From: Aurelia coerulea
Taxonomy: Eukaryota > Cnidaria > Scyphozoa > Semaeostomeae > Ulmaridae
Assembly: GCA_039566865.1 (NCBI GenBank)
Contig: CM076949.1
Span: forward strand, 6,353,501 to 6,417,500
Direction of reading: 5' to 3'
DNA length: 64,000 nucleotides
Below, piece by piece: positions 53,116 through 64,000 of the stretch; within the stretch, counting starts at the first letter, position 1, and each line of letters begins with the position of its first letter. Made by a program: the position numbers and the translations under genes. The notes beneath the pieces are model-generated. The model saw only the letters and a program-made list of their open reading frames with translations, did not search any database and was not told the origin of the DNA.

Positions 53116-56100
53116 ATGGATCAACCTCGACTCGATGCCTCGTATTACAACCCTTGTGATTTCATCCTGGATCCAAAGATCGCAGAAAAGCTTGATAAGA
53201 ACGTGAGAATTCTGTCTACATGCACTCCTGTTATTGTTCTACTGGACTGGACTGTACCCTCTTCTTGCATTGCGTGTTGTCATCACCAGTCATCACATCT
53301 TATTCCTTCCACTTTCCCATCTTCGCTGGAGTTTTACATAGACTAGTGCATTTTTCTGTGAGCATAAAGTTCTTCTGATCAATAACAATTACACTGAAGT
53401 GAAGGTCGATCAATGTGCTATTGAATTGAAACCAGGCGGATGAATCTGCACAAAACGAAAGATTAGGCCTAGGCCTAGAGTAGTTTCGGGTATTATGGAA
53501 CACTTAACAGAAAAAGATTAATTGTCAGCATAATTCATGACACATTTGGCCACACTTGGTATTAGCAATTAGGCCTAAGCATACTCTATATGTTTCATCA
53601 TCAGTATGCTCTGATTCTGAAACGTTAGTTGTTAATAAACAAGACAAAAAACTGAACCCGGGTTGATTTGGGCATTATGGAACACTGTCGGGTATTTTGG
53701 AACTAAGCTATTTCTATTGTTTGTATACTGGTTGATGTTTGAGATATCTCAAGAACATGGCAGCCAGAAATCACTCTCGTCTGATGTCCTTCATTATCAG
53801 CGATACGGAGAGTACACAAAATGCTACAGCAGCCTAACATCGACCGAAATATGACAGAAGAGGTATGAAGACTTGCATCAAGTGAAATTAACAAGTTTCT
53901 TTCTCATCCCCAGCCCATAAGCTTCATTTACTGAATATTGTTCAAAAATACCCGACGTCCCATAATACCCGAAACCACTCTATGCCAAAAAATACAGCAA
54001 GCTTGGGTTTAATTAAATTTGAAGTCAAATTTAACCCTGGATTAAAATGTTAGAAAGTCAGATTCCGCAATTTAGAAGTTGATGACTACCACAAATAGCA
54101 AAATCAAAGTTGTTGCAAAATTGAGATAAAACAGAATTTGAGCAATTCAATTCCTGCATGCCCCCCCTCCCTCGCCCAGACTGGAATTGGCATATGGCGC
54201 ACCACACATCTGTGGCACACAGACCCAATCCAAACAATGGAAATAACAAAAGAATTGGCGCATATCTTGTGGCGCACCCAGATTCCACATAGGCCCCTCG
54301 CCAGGTTGGAAAACTTGCATTCACTCGCAACTATGGAACTCTGTCAAACTCGCTGCTCGCAACTACAATAACCGGTTCTCGGTCTCACATGCGAGAACAA
54401 AGATCTATTGTTAATTGTGTGCCTCTCGCAGCTTTTTAAAGTCTTCTCGCAGCTCGGGCCTTCAAATTTATTTCACTCGCTACTATGGGTAGGCCAAATC
54501 ATGCATGTTTTCCAACCTGGCCCCCTCGAAAGAATCTTCATATTAGGATTTCTGTGTGAAGAATCAACATATGGGGAGCTCCTGATGAAGATGAAAATTA
54601 GGATTTTTTTGCCTGTCATCACCCAGATAGACTGGCCAGACTGAAAAGTTTGCCTTGCGTGGTGACATGTTCCCTGCACGATCTCTTTGTGAAAGCGATG
54701 GCCTAAAAAGATCTTGGCCATACATTACAGTGTAGCTTTTAAACAAAAGATTAAATCAGTTTTCAATTTTTCAACTATTGATTCCACTGTGAAGATTTTA
54801 CTTAGAAAATTAGATGTGCAAGAACCAAACTTTAGCTGAGTACCAAATGAGTCTATGATTCTTTGTCGCGACATGATTCTTGCACCTCTAAACTATACAA
54901 ACTATGTTCCAGCTTCAAAATCATAGGATAGATGCCATCAAATTAAAGAAAATGTGGGAGCATAATAGGAGTATCACTCCCAAGAAATTTTGCCAGGTGG
55001 TTGGCCACAGGAAATTTTTGTTCCTGTTAAATTACCAGCCATTTTTACCACAACAGGAATCAGCAACGTACCCAGGAATTCGAAAGGGGGGAGCCGATGA
55101 TTGTTCCCCTTCATTTGATTTAGGTATGACCTTGTGTATGGTGATGACAACAATCATGATTGGTTTAAAAAAATCTATGAAAAGGGGGGAGCTGGGGCTC
55201 TCAGGGCTCACCCCCTGGGTCCTCATGTCCTTGACAGGAACCTTTCACTTTGACATTGTGCATTCCATCTAATTTGTTTTTGTAGTATTCTTCATTTGGC
55301 TGTTGTATTTATTTTCAACATGTGTGTTTCATTGCAGGTTGAAATTATTGGAATATTGAGTATAATATCATCATCGCTAAGGTTTGATGACAAAACTACG
55401 ATTCATTCATTCACAATTGTGTCGTTATTACAGGCCTCGTGCCCATGAACTGCCTTTAGAATTCTCAAGAATCCTTGAAAATATTTCGAATACAATCGCC
55501 AAAACTAAATTGATTGAGATTTAAGAAAAGAAAATTTCAAGTGGGAATAGACCTTTTAGCTATTCTACAAAAGAGCCTGGATCAAGCATTACTCTTATAC
55601 ATTTTTATGCATGAGGTTCAATCAAGTGGCGATTATTAATGCACATTCAAAAATTCTAATGTAGCGAAATATCGTTCAATTCTGGTTCTTTTTAGAATAG
55701 CTAAGAGGTCTATTAATATGTTGTCTTATTGTCTATGGTCACATGCCATTAAAAAGTGTGGGGAAGGTGTTGGCAGTCGTAATCGGACGGTGGTGGTAGT
55801 AGGACACTGCGGAAAAATCTCAAAAACCAACAGAAAAGTATGTTACAAATGAAATCCATCAAAGAGGGTAGTCCTTGGTACTGAAAGCTAATAGTATGTG
55901 CAGGTACACTAAACATCATTACGAAAAGACTTTAAATGTATAACACACTAAAACCAATTACTTTGAATATGTGCTTGGCAGTGTAGAAGTTGTCATTACA
56001 ACTCTGAATCCATTGCTGAACAAAGCAAAAATATAGAACTGCGTGTGTGTTTTCAATACCAAGAACGGTCCCTAGTAGAAGACATTATGTCATCTTCCTC

Positions 56101-58664
56101 TTATATTTTGGAAAAAGTTCTCTTTGATCTTATGTTTGAACGTATTAATATTGTTTGTTGATTTCAACTCAGATGGAAGACTGTTACTTTACCATTGCTA
56201 TTTGTTGTTTCATGGAATTGTATTTTTGTGCTAACAGCACTTTGTTTGTCTCTTTTAGCATTATATCAACTGGGTCTGTCATTGTCTTCATTCTTTACCA
56301 CAGAATTTGCAGAAGTCCTGATGTAAGTGTGCTCTCATATTTTTACAAATGCAGTTGGAATATACTTTAATTTCATGCAGTTTAGTTTCCTTTCTTTCAC
56401 CTGTGATCAAGGAAAAATTTCTAACCAAAGGAATTTTTCAGTTGTGTTCTTATGTTTAAAATTGAAGTTAATTCTACGCAGATATAACCCATTTCAAGCA
56501 GTAAACTGTATACAAGGAAATTGTTCCCAGTGTTTGAAAAAGTGCTGGAAACATTTTATCTGAGTTTTTTGTCTCAAAATTTTTCATTAAAAGCATTGGG
56601 ATGTTAGTGCATATTCATGGAACACACATTCGATCAAAATGACATAAAACTGATCCTTTTTCCATCACAGGTAAACTCTCTGTTCCATCTTTCAGTAGCA
56701 GATTTTTTGTTGGCCATATTTTGGGTGATTGGGCCAATTATTCACTTCCAATACCACAAAACAGGACCTGGATCTGTAGAAGGTCTTCAATACTTTTGTG
56801 CAACATGGCAAGCTCTGTGTGAGGTATGTACATGCAACATTTGATTTGACATTTGGAAAATTTGCCACGATTATTTTAGAGCTTGTACTTTACTTAGCCA
56901 ATTTTCAGCAGTGTTGCCAATAGGTTAAACTTGATTTTGCAATAGACGTTACAAGAATTCTGAAACATAGATTTTTTGTTTTAATGTTGACAAAGCATCT
57001 CATAATTCAGTTTTAGTTTTTTCAATGTTTGGTTACCATTATGAATTCGACCTTTTCACTACATATTCTGCAAGGCTTAATCCATCGAACAAATCAAAGA
57101 TCATGAAAATGGAGTGAGTGCAAGCCAAGGAATTTGAATTTGAAAGTTGGTGCTATTCTGTGACCTTCTTCGTTAGAAAAAAGAAGCATAAAATAACCAT
57201 TTACGCATAACTTTAAATAATGTTTTCTCAGCACTAAATTGTTTGATTTGACAAATGTTTGCATTTTGATATATCTCAGGCTAGGGTTAACGACAGAAAA
57301 ATCAGTTTGGCACAATTCTGACACTTTCAATTTTATGCATTAATTGCAAAACGGAAATCTAGATCTGTTATGGCACAATGAAATAAAAGAAGCGGTTGTT
57401 TCAAAAACAGCACTTCCTTTGTTCTCCAAATATGTCAAAATAAGGTCATGTTGGGACACCACAGCTGGCACAATTCGGTGATCACGAGGAAATAGGACTT
57501 CAAACATGATGACTTGCTGAAATGAAAACTACCAGGTGCGCCAAAGTAAACTAGGCCACAATAAATCGTACACTGGCCCGATTTCGAAGATTCATGGCTT
57601 AATCTTTAGCAAAAAGCCTGAATTAGATTCTAGGATTTTTTTGCAAATTTTTCTGTTTTCAATTTTTAGAGGTAAAAGCATGTTTCTTAAAATGTTCGTT
57701 CTCAAAAACATTGCAAACGATCAAAAAACGTCGATCAAAGTTTCTAAAGAATCAACATGAATCATGGTGATTTGGGATCTAGAAATAGATTAATTAATCG
57801 ATACAATTAATTGATACAATTAATCAATTTCTAAATCCCAACTCACCATGTCCATTCATGTCGATTCTTTAGAAAACTTGATCGACGTTTTTTGATCGTT
57901 TTCAGTGTTTTCGAGAACGTAAATTTTAAGAAACTCGCGTCTAGCTCTAAAAACTGAAAACAGAAAAGTTTGCAAAAAATCCCAGAATCTAATTCAGGCT
58001 TTTTGCTAAAGATTAAATCATGAATCTTCAAAATCGGTCGAGTGTACGATTCATTGTGGCCTGTCAAACATGCGTAGTTTACTTTGGTGCACCCGGTAGA
58101 AGTCCTAAATAGTCAAAAAGGGACCAGAGACAACTCCTCTGACGTAAAACTAACATCAGGATTTGATTTTACATTGAATTCCTTTGTAAACGGTTTTACG
58201 AAATATTTGGCAAGCAGAGATAGACATCGGCGTAGGGGGGGATAAAATTTGGGGTGGCTGCCCAATAAAAAATCCATTGTTTAAGAAAATTTTGCCCGAC
58301 TTAAGGCGGATTTCTGCCCGATTATGGCTGATTTTTGCAAAATTTTCCGACGGTCCCCCTGTCTCCTACGCCTATGGAAATAGATGAATTTTGTGTTGCA
58401 GAAATGATATAGCTTCCCAATCCTTTCATGATCATTGTTACTTAAGGTAGAGTTTAACAACTGAAAATAAGTTTTTCGCTTTTTCAATTTTTATATCAAC
58501 TTGACGAAAACTTCACTGCCAAATTTTTGCACAAAATATTTGGTGCTACGGGAACCGTCAGAGGAAATGTTTAACAGCTAATATTTCTAAAGGTATTTTT
58601 GTACGTTATTATTATCATTATATCACAGTTAGTTTCTTACATTGCATTAACATAATCATTATTA

Positions 58665-58704
<40 letters not shown>

Positions 58705-61576
58705 CATCATCATATTATTATTATCACCATCAGCATTATTATTATCATTATTATTTTGATTAGCATCATCATCATTACTACATACATTACATAACCGTTA
58801 TAAACCTAACCCATATAACCTCTGCGTAGCCATCATATCTAACCAATCACGTGTTATTTCTCCTTTTCAAATCGCTGTACATATTCAAATTTTTATTATA
58901 ACTGTCACATTACAGCCCTGAAGAAGTCCTGCATGGCAGGACGAAATATTGGCAAAAAATAAATTCATCACATTTGCTGTTGTTTTTTGTCGCATTGCGG
59001 TGTTTCTGCCTTTAATTCATTTTTTCGTCACCGCAAGCATCTTCGGATCCGACAATCGACGCTGGTATCATGGCCTTTACTTTTTCAAATTATTTTTGTA
59101 TGCCCAGTTTCAGAAAAGTAAATATGTTTTATAGTGTCCCACTTGTGACATTTTGCGTTATTCGACATAAATATCTAAAACTTTACAACAAAAAGCAGCA
59201 AATATTGTCCTCAGAATGCATCCTTTCCAGACCATTTTTCTATTTTATAAATTTCTATAGTTCTGGCAGTATTTTATCTTTCATGTTTGACCTTGGAACT
59301 CACAAAAATCTGTGTTTCTGATCGACAAAGTGCACAAAAGCTCCCCAATAATAAAAAACAGTTGAGCAATTGAAATACGCTGGTTTTGAGAGATACAAAC
59401 AAGTTTTCCAACTTCTCCAGGTTCCAAAGTAAAATAATTTCAGAATGGAATGAGATATAAACTTCGTATTTGCACCATTGAGTCCAGAATTTACTCAGCT
59501 TTTAGGATACGTAAACAAAACTTGAACTATGAAAATTTGATTTTTCCTCTATTTCTGCCTCTGTGCTAGCCTGCGTGCAGACTCAAATATCCTAAAGTGT
59601 AGACAACACTCTACACTTTAGGATAGTTGAGTCTGCACGCAGGCTACCTCTGTGCCTACTGTGGACACCCTGTAGTAATGTTGATTCTTTATCTTCTTTG
59701 CCATAGATGGTTCACATCATGAGTTTCTTTTTGACCATCAACTATGCATTAAATGTCTTCCTGCGTATGAAAGAGAAGAAGGACAGACTGTTTGAATATG
59801 ATGACCCACAGGATTCAGCAGTGAGTTCTTTTACATGTTATTTTATGTTTAAAATTTATTTTTGTAAAGACTGCTGTTTAAGGCTAGCATCCCAAGATCA
59901 TAGCATCAAGAATACTCGATGGATTTGAATGATTACAATTCTACTTAAAAGCCAAGAGATTGAAGTAGTCTTGTATGATTTTTCGTGTTTTTATCAGCAC
60001 AGCAAATAAAGGTTTATACAATTATACAAAATGTCTTTGTTGCGAAATGCCAAGAGAGGGCCTAAACAGTTGATCAAATCATACAGAAACTCCTCCTGCA
60101 GAACAATAACGATTATCAATCAAAGTAGGATCTTTCATGGGTCTGAGATATCATCTGCATATTTTTTGCCATGGAATTGAAAAACTTTCTTATCGTTGAA
60201 AAAATCTATTTCCTGTATCCCCTGAGAGTGGCGAAATGCTCTTGGGTATCGTTCTGTGTTAGGATATTCCTTACGATTTGATCAAGTGTTTCAGGCCTGT
60301 TTTCAAGGATTTTGCAACAAGAAGTTTTGTTAAGTCAAATTTACCTGTATTTTCAATGCTTACATAAACATAAGAACATCATTTGGAAATCGCAGCTTGA
60401 TGAGAAATCTTAGGGCGAGTACGACGACAAAAAACATCATGTTCATTGACTCATATTTCATATCAATAAGTTAGAAAATTGACAAGTCCATGTTATAATT
60501 AGAGTGACATAAATCAAGTGACATAAATCAAGTGGCTAAGCCATATTAAATTAGAAAGCTTCGAACCTTCCTAGGTCCATCCTCAGCAAGTTGACTGGGT
60601 GGAGTAACGATTAAATACTAAAGAGATACACGCTGGTGAGAATTGGGAGTAGTCCAAAAAAGGGCAAAATAGCCATATAAAGATGGAGCTGTGTGCAAAA
60701 GGGGAGAAAAACAACTAGAGAAACCGGTAAAAACCAGTAATACTGGTAAGAAAACATAAACATAAGAAAAGTCACGTAATTACTTCAGTCTTTTTGCTTT
60801 AAAGATTAATTTGAATTAGTTGAATCCATCCTGTACTGTTGGTGGTATGATTTTCCGAAAGCAGAAATTTGCATTTATGTATCTAAAGTTGTCATCAAGC
60901 TGCATCTCCCAAAGGTACCTACAGTCTTTACCATCATCTTTGTTTTTTCAGGTTTCTCGTCGGAGAGCTAACGTTATCAGCTTTCTAAAAACAGGTGCCT
61001 ATCTTGGTTCATGGTAAGATCACCTTTTTCAATTTATCTCTCTCACCAACTTCATTATCCATTTGAAACAAGTTTTGAGCCATAACAACAGCATGAAAAG
61101 CGTTTTGGTCACGTCAAACAAGGGCAGATTTTGTAATACAATAGCAGCAGTTGCTTTTGATTGACACCTCAATTCAAAGCGATTAGCGACTGCAGACAAA
61201 GGATATTCTCTCAACAAGTAATTCAAAACAAATCTGCAAATGTCGCCCCGTAACCAGTAGGGCAAACTCTCGCCTTGTGCACGCGAAAGGTGCTTTTAAG
61301 GGAAGTTATGTGCTTATAACAAAAGAAGAAGGGTAAATCTAAAGTTCTGTCTGGCGTATTTTGTTTATTTGATTCGTAAATTTAGTAACTAATGCTTCTT
61401 ACAGAGCGCATTTGAAATGGGAAGCATCAAGACTGACTATGTAATGTTTATTTATTCCTTGCTAGTATTTTTTCACTGCTTCCATGTAAAACCTGTTCTT
61501 TTTTCAGGGTGTTGCCTATTGCTTTCATCATTCCAATTTTGATAGAAATTGCTCGAAGTGATCCTACTTGTCAAAT
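53116..61576 (+). CDS. TMEM116: TMEM116-like seven-helix membrane protein, 5' part
   Basis: Exons: 53116-53202, 55338-55381, 56259-56322, 56671-56823, 59707-59820, 60952-61013 and 61508-61576. All have AG/GT borders with compatible phases (593 nt, about 198 codons), starting at MDQPRLDASYYNP. Exons 2 and 3 together make helix 1 (IIGILSIISSSLSIISTGS, then VIVFILYHR). Exon 4 holds helix 2 (SLFHLSVADFLLAIFWVIG) and an extracellular loop with Cys. Exon 4 end plus exon 5 hold helix 3 (IMSFFLTINYALNVFLRMK). Exons 6 and 7 hold helix 4 (YLGSWVLPIAFIIPILI) and then DPTCQ. The LSVADFLL...W and NY...LRMK patterns agree with my recollection of vertebrate TMEM116, a rhodopsin-like orphan receptor-type protein of unknown ligand. 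The last exon ends in phase 2, so the rest (helices 5-7 and tail) lies past the window. Another seven-helix orphan family is the alternative. Confidence 0.75.
53476..53982. mobile_element. 507-bp MITE, TAGAGTAGTTTCGGGTATTA termini
   Basis: TAGAGTAGTTTCGGGTATTA and mirror TAATACCCGAAACCACTCTA, with a second nested pair GTCGGGTATTTTGGAAC and AAAATACCCGAC. Lies in intron 1 of the TMEM116-like gene, which otherwise (53203-55337) shows only low-complexity text. Confidence 0.85.
55548..55712. mobile_element. MITE, TAGACCTTTTAGCTATTCT family, best-preserved copy
   Basis: TAGACCTTTTAGCTATTCTA and mirror TAGAATAGCTAAGAGGTCTA, 165 bp. Lies in intron 2 of the TMEM116-like gene. Confidence 0.9.
57532..58096. 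mobile_element. 565-bp foldback, CCAGGTGCGCC termini, TA-flanked
   Basis: The intact copy of the family: CCAGGTGCGCCAAAGTAAAC and mirror GTTTACTTTGGTGCACCCGG, with TA on both sides. Central ATTAATTGATACAATTAAT forms the loop. Lies in intron 4 of the TMEM116-like gene. Confidence 0.9.
58225..58376. mobile_element. 152-bp hAT-like MITE, CATCGGCGTAGG termini
   Basis: CATCGGCGTAGG and mirror CCTACGCCTATG, with flanks GAGATAGA (58217-58224) and GAAATAGA (58377-58384), 7 of 8 matching. Confidence 0.75.
58607..58765. repeat. (TTA/TCA)n microsatellite
   Basis: Run of TTATTA with TTATCA and CATCATCA interruptions. Confidence 0.95.
59577..59646. mobile_element. 70-bp hairpin MITE, TAGCCTGCG family
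   Basis: TAGCCTGCGTGCAGACTCAA and mirror, flanked by identical CCTCTGTGC at 59568-59576 and 59647-59655, a 9-bp target duplication. It lies 60 bp before the exon at 59707. Confidence 0.92.
61118..61380. mobile_element. Single arm of AACAAGGGC foldback (copy 7)
   Basis: AACAAGGGCAGATTTTGTAAT through GTCTGGCGTATTTTGTTTATT, with no right arm. A solo arm left by deletion or incomplete copying, in the intron between TMEM116-like exons 6 and 7. Confidence 0.85.
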
Positions 61577-62144
61577 GTAAGTATAGTCACATTGCAATGT
61601 GCCATACCGGGTGACCCAAAAAAACTTCACGATCCAGATCATAACTACCTCTCTGAAATCAAAATTTATTGACAAATGCTTTGCATCAACGTTTAAATAG
61701 TTTATAGGCTTTGCTATCTTTTGAGATGCTGCATGGTCATTTTCAGCTATGATGACCATCCGAAAAACCAGATTCCAAGAAAATATTCCATCCTACATTT
61801 CCGTTGACTCATCCTCTGATCAGATTGCGTTTTCTCCTAAAATTGACCAATCAGGTGCCGTCATTTCATTACTTCCGCGTTTCGCAGCTAGATTTAGGCC
61901 ATTTTGAGTACCCCCCAATAAAAAAATATTGCACGCTCGAATAAATCGAATTTTTTGAAACTTTCAACGGGAAAAGGAAGCTTATACATAGGACCACAAG
62001 TGTTCATGTAACCCCCTTGCCATGACCTAGGATTAAAAAATTACGGCGATTTGAATGTTTGTCTTTGGTATTTTTTCAAACAGGTAGCGGCATCCTGCTC
62101 AACCTCCCCCCAAAAATTAGTTTTTCAGCAAAATTATCAAAAAT

Positions 62145-64000
62145 ATACATATTTCCATGAATAATTCTTCCGAAATTTCCGAAATTTGCGCTTTACTTCG
62201 CATTGAATTGCGAATTTGCGACACCTCCAAACTCTGTCCTTCTTCCCTGGATGACAACTTATGCCTCTCTCTGGTCTGGACCCAACATAACAGGAAAAGG
62301 CGGGAAAAGAAATTACCATTACCATTGAAGTTGAAGCAAAGTATCGAAATAACTGCCAATATCTTTAATTCCCGCGCTTGGGGTGGAGTGTGAGTGAAAC
62401 CAAACTGACAGCATTTCAAAAAATTCTCAAAGAAGACGACCGACGGCATTGCATTAGGAGCGATCAAGATCACGACGAAGTAAGTTTTCCTTCTACTTCG
62501 TCTTGCAGTGAGGGCATTTCAAATTTTTACATTCTTATCAAAAGACGATTTTGACAACGATTTCCGCTCAATTTTTACAAGAAAGAAGCCGCCTGTGCTG
62601 TGTGAAATTGTAAAATTCAATTTTGTAAAATATTAGTATCTAGGAGACAAATTCTAGGAGAAACTTTTACCCCGGGAAGAACTGGGGTCAAGTTTGTTGT
62701 AAAAGTTAGTGCACGAGTTTCTAAGAAAATAAAAATTTGGGCCAGTTGTGAAAGTAATAAATGTTATCAGATTTTGAATAGCTACTCAAAGTTTACCTGT
62801 GCCCCCGTGAACATTTCAAAACAAAGGTTTTTGAAGCCTTTCCAATGTTTAGACATATAACAATCTTCATGTTTACTACCTGTGCCCCGTGAACATTTCG
62901 ACACAATGTTTTCTAATGTTTAGACTGTTCTCAAGTACCTCCCGAGCCCCTTCTGAGCAACATGATACAATAACCAAGTGAAAATAAAGTAAAAATATCC
63001 CAAGGACTTCCTCTATCAAAATAAAAAGTTTCTTCCCAGAACACGTATTATTTTATAAGAAAGGGTAAAAAACTCAACTCTCAGATCGCCAAAAAATTGC
63101 AAAACTCCTGCACTGGGAAAATATAACTTGAGAAACAATTTATTTTCATAAAGATTAAGGAAAACCTTGACATATCTTTATTTTATTTTCACTTGTTTCC
63201 TGTGATGCTTAGCATTGGAAAGGCTTCAAAAACCTTGTTTTGAAATGTTCACGAGGGCACAAGTATAAGGAACATGAAGATTGTTCTGGAACCTCTAACA
63301 AACTCAGAGTACTGAAATTCTTTTCAGGAGCTTTCAGCACTGACCCAATTCTTAGTGTTTCTTTTAAAAAAGTATGTGTACAGCAGTTTCTAATAATATT
63401 TGGCGATCTGAGGGTTTCGTTTCTTAAAAGCAGCTCCTTACAAAAAGAATTCATGTAATGCAATTGTTGACATTGTTGGTAATTGTTGTCTGTGAAATTA
63501 CTTTGTTTTTACAACTCCAACAAACCTTTTGAAGACTTTTGATTTTAGTTGGCAAAATTCTTGTATATTCTCTCTTGTCGAAACATATCATCAGGCAGTC
63601 AATGCAAAAAATTTGTTCATGGCGTGTTTCTTTCAATGATGTGAATGCTTTGAAGAAGATGCTGCCAAGTCCAAAACGCGCTTTCACATTTTAATAAAAC
63701 TGTTGTCAAGCTCCTCCAGTCAGCATGCATTGCATTTAAACGAGATTATTCTTTTCCTTTTCCCATTTTTAAAGAAACATTTGAGACGATAAATGATTTT
63801 ACCAACAAAACATGACGACACCGCCACCGTTAACGATTTCTTTTCCCGCCTTTTCCTGTTATGTTGGGTCCAGACCAGAGAGAGGCATAAGTTATCATCC
63901 AGGGAAGAAGGACAGAGTTTGGAGGTGTCGCAAATTCGCAATTCAATGCGAAGTAAAGCGCAAATTTCGGAAATTTCGGAAGAATTATTCATGGAAATAT
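62145..64000. mobile_element. Large foldback cut by the window edge
   Basis: 62145-62323 is mirrored by 63830-64000 (TTTCCATGAATAATTCTTCC and TCCAAACTCTGTCCTTC). The arms probably extend beyond 64000. Inside, 62400-62478 reads TAFQKILKEDDRRHCIRSD then QDHDE up to GTAAGTT, an exon-like stretch. 62790-62890 and 63190-63260 are mirrored, and 63050-63400 matches 24960-25370. The next TMEM116-like exons are not seen here. Confidence 0.7.

Noticed and set aside
54904..55272. 122-codon plus-strand frame in TMEM116-like intron 1
   Set aside because: Includes G-run repeat sequence and has no similarity; the gene's exons use other frames with proper splice sites.
62157..62393. 78-codon frame MNNSSEISE...
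   Set aside because: The same frame appears in the mirrored arm at 63720-63992; it belongs to a foldback.

Overview
The window looks like a repeat-rich stretch of an invertebrate nuclear genome. An anthozoan cnidarian such as a coral or sea anemone is my best guess; that is inference. It is AT-rich, its two recognisable genes are split into short exons with GT-AG introns, and most of the rest is non-LTR retrotransposon debris and very many inverted-repeat DNA elements (MITEs and foldbacks). I see no rRNA, tRNA, CRISPR array, operon or bacterial feature.

Two host genes can be reconstructed by splicing. On the minus strand, 50981 down to 35482, seven in-frame exons encode the ATPase core of RAD51D, a RAD51 paralog of homologous recombination. 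One of these is a 10-nt microexon. The first exon(s) and the last exon were not found. On the plus strand, from 53116 to 61576 and on past the right edge, seven exons encode the first four membrane segments of a TMEM116-like seven-helix protein. Its start lies 81 bp from that of a divergent minus-strand ORF (53034 to 52774) with a signal-peptide-like N-terminus, so 53.03-53.12 kb is a probable bidirectional promoter.

Layout. 1-0.8 kb: tail of a LINE. 1-22.6 kb: no recognisable gene; foldback elements, a 186-bp tandem array (10.2-11.2 kb), a roughly 130-bp degenerate tandem array (12.7-15.6 kb) interrupted by a hAT-like element, and a cluster of three hairpins bounded by TTAA (17.2-17.7 kb). 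22.6-26.1 kb: a 3.5-kb segment with matching inverted ends that holds two splice-bounded exon candidates and a 67-codon ORF. 26.4-28.2 kb: LINE scraps and a hAT element with a perfect 8-bp target duplication. 28.4-30.1 kb: a 1.67-kb near-perfect palindrome. 30.9-35.4 kb: two nested foldbacks, then a 5'-truncated LINE with an intact 810-codon ORF. 35.5-51 kb: RAD51D, its introns filled with inverted repeats. 51-53 kb: putative RAD51D 5' side. 53-64 kb: TMEM116-like gene and, at the edge, a cut-off foldback.

The transposon layer is unusually readable. At least four foldback or MITE families show target duplications that can be read directly (9, 11, 9 and 8 bp), and several insertions sit inside other repeats whose uninterrupted copies elsewhere in the window give the pre-insertion site.
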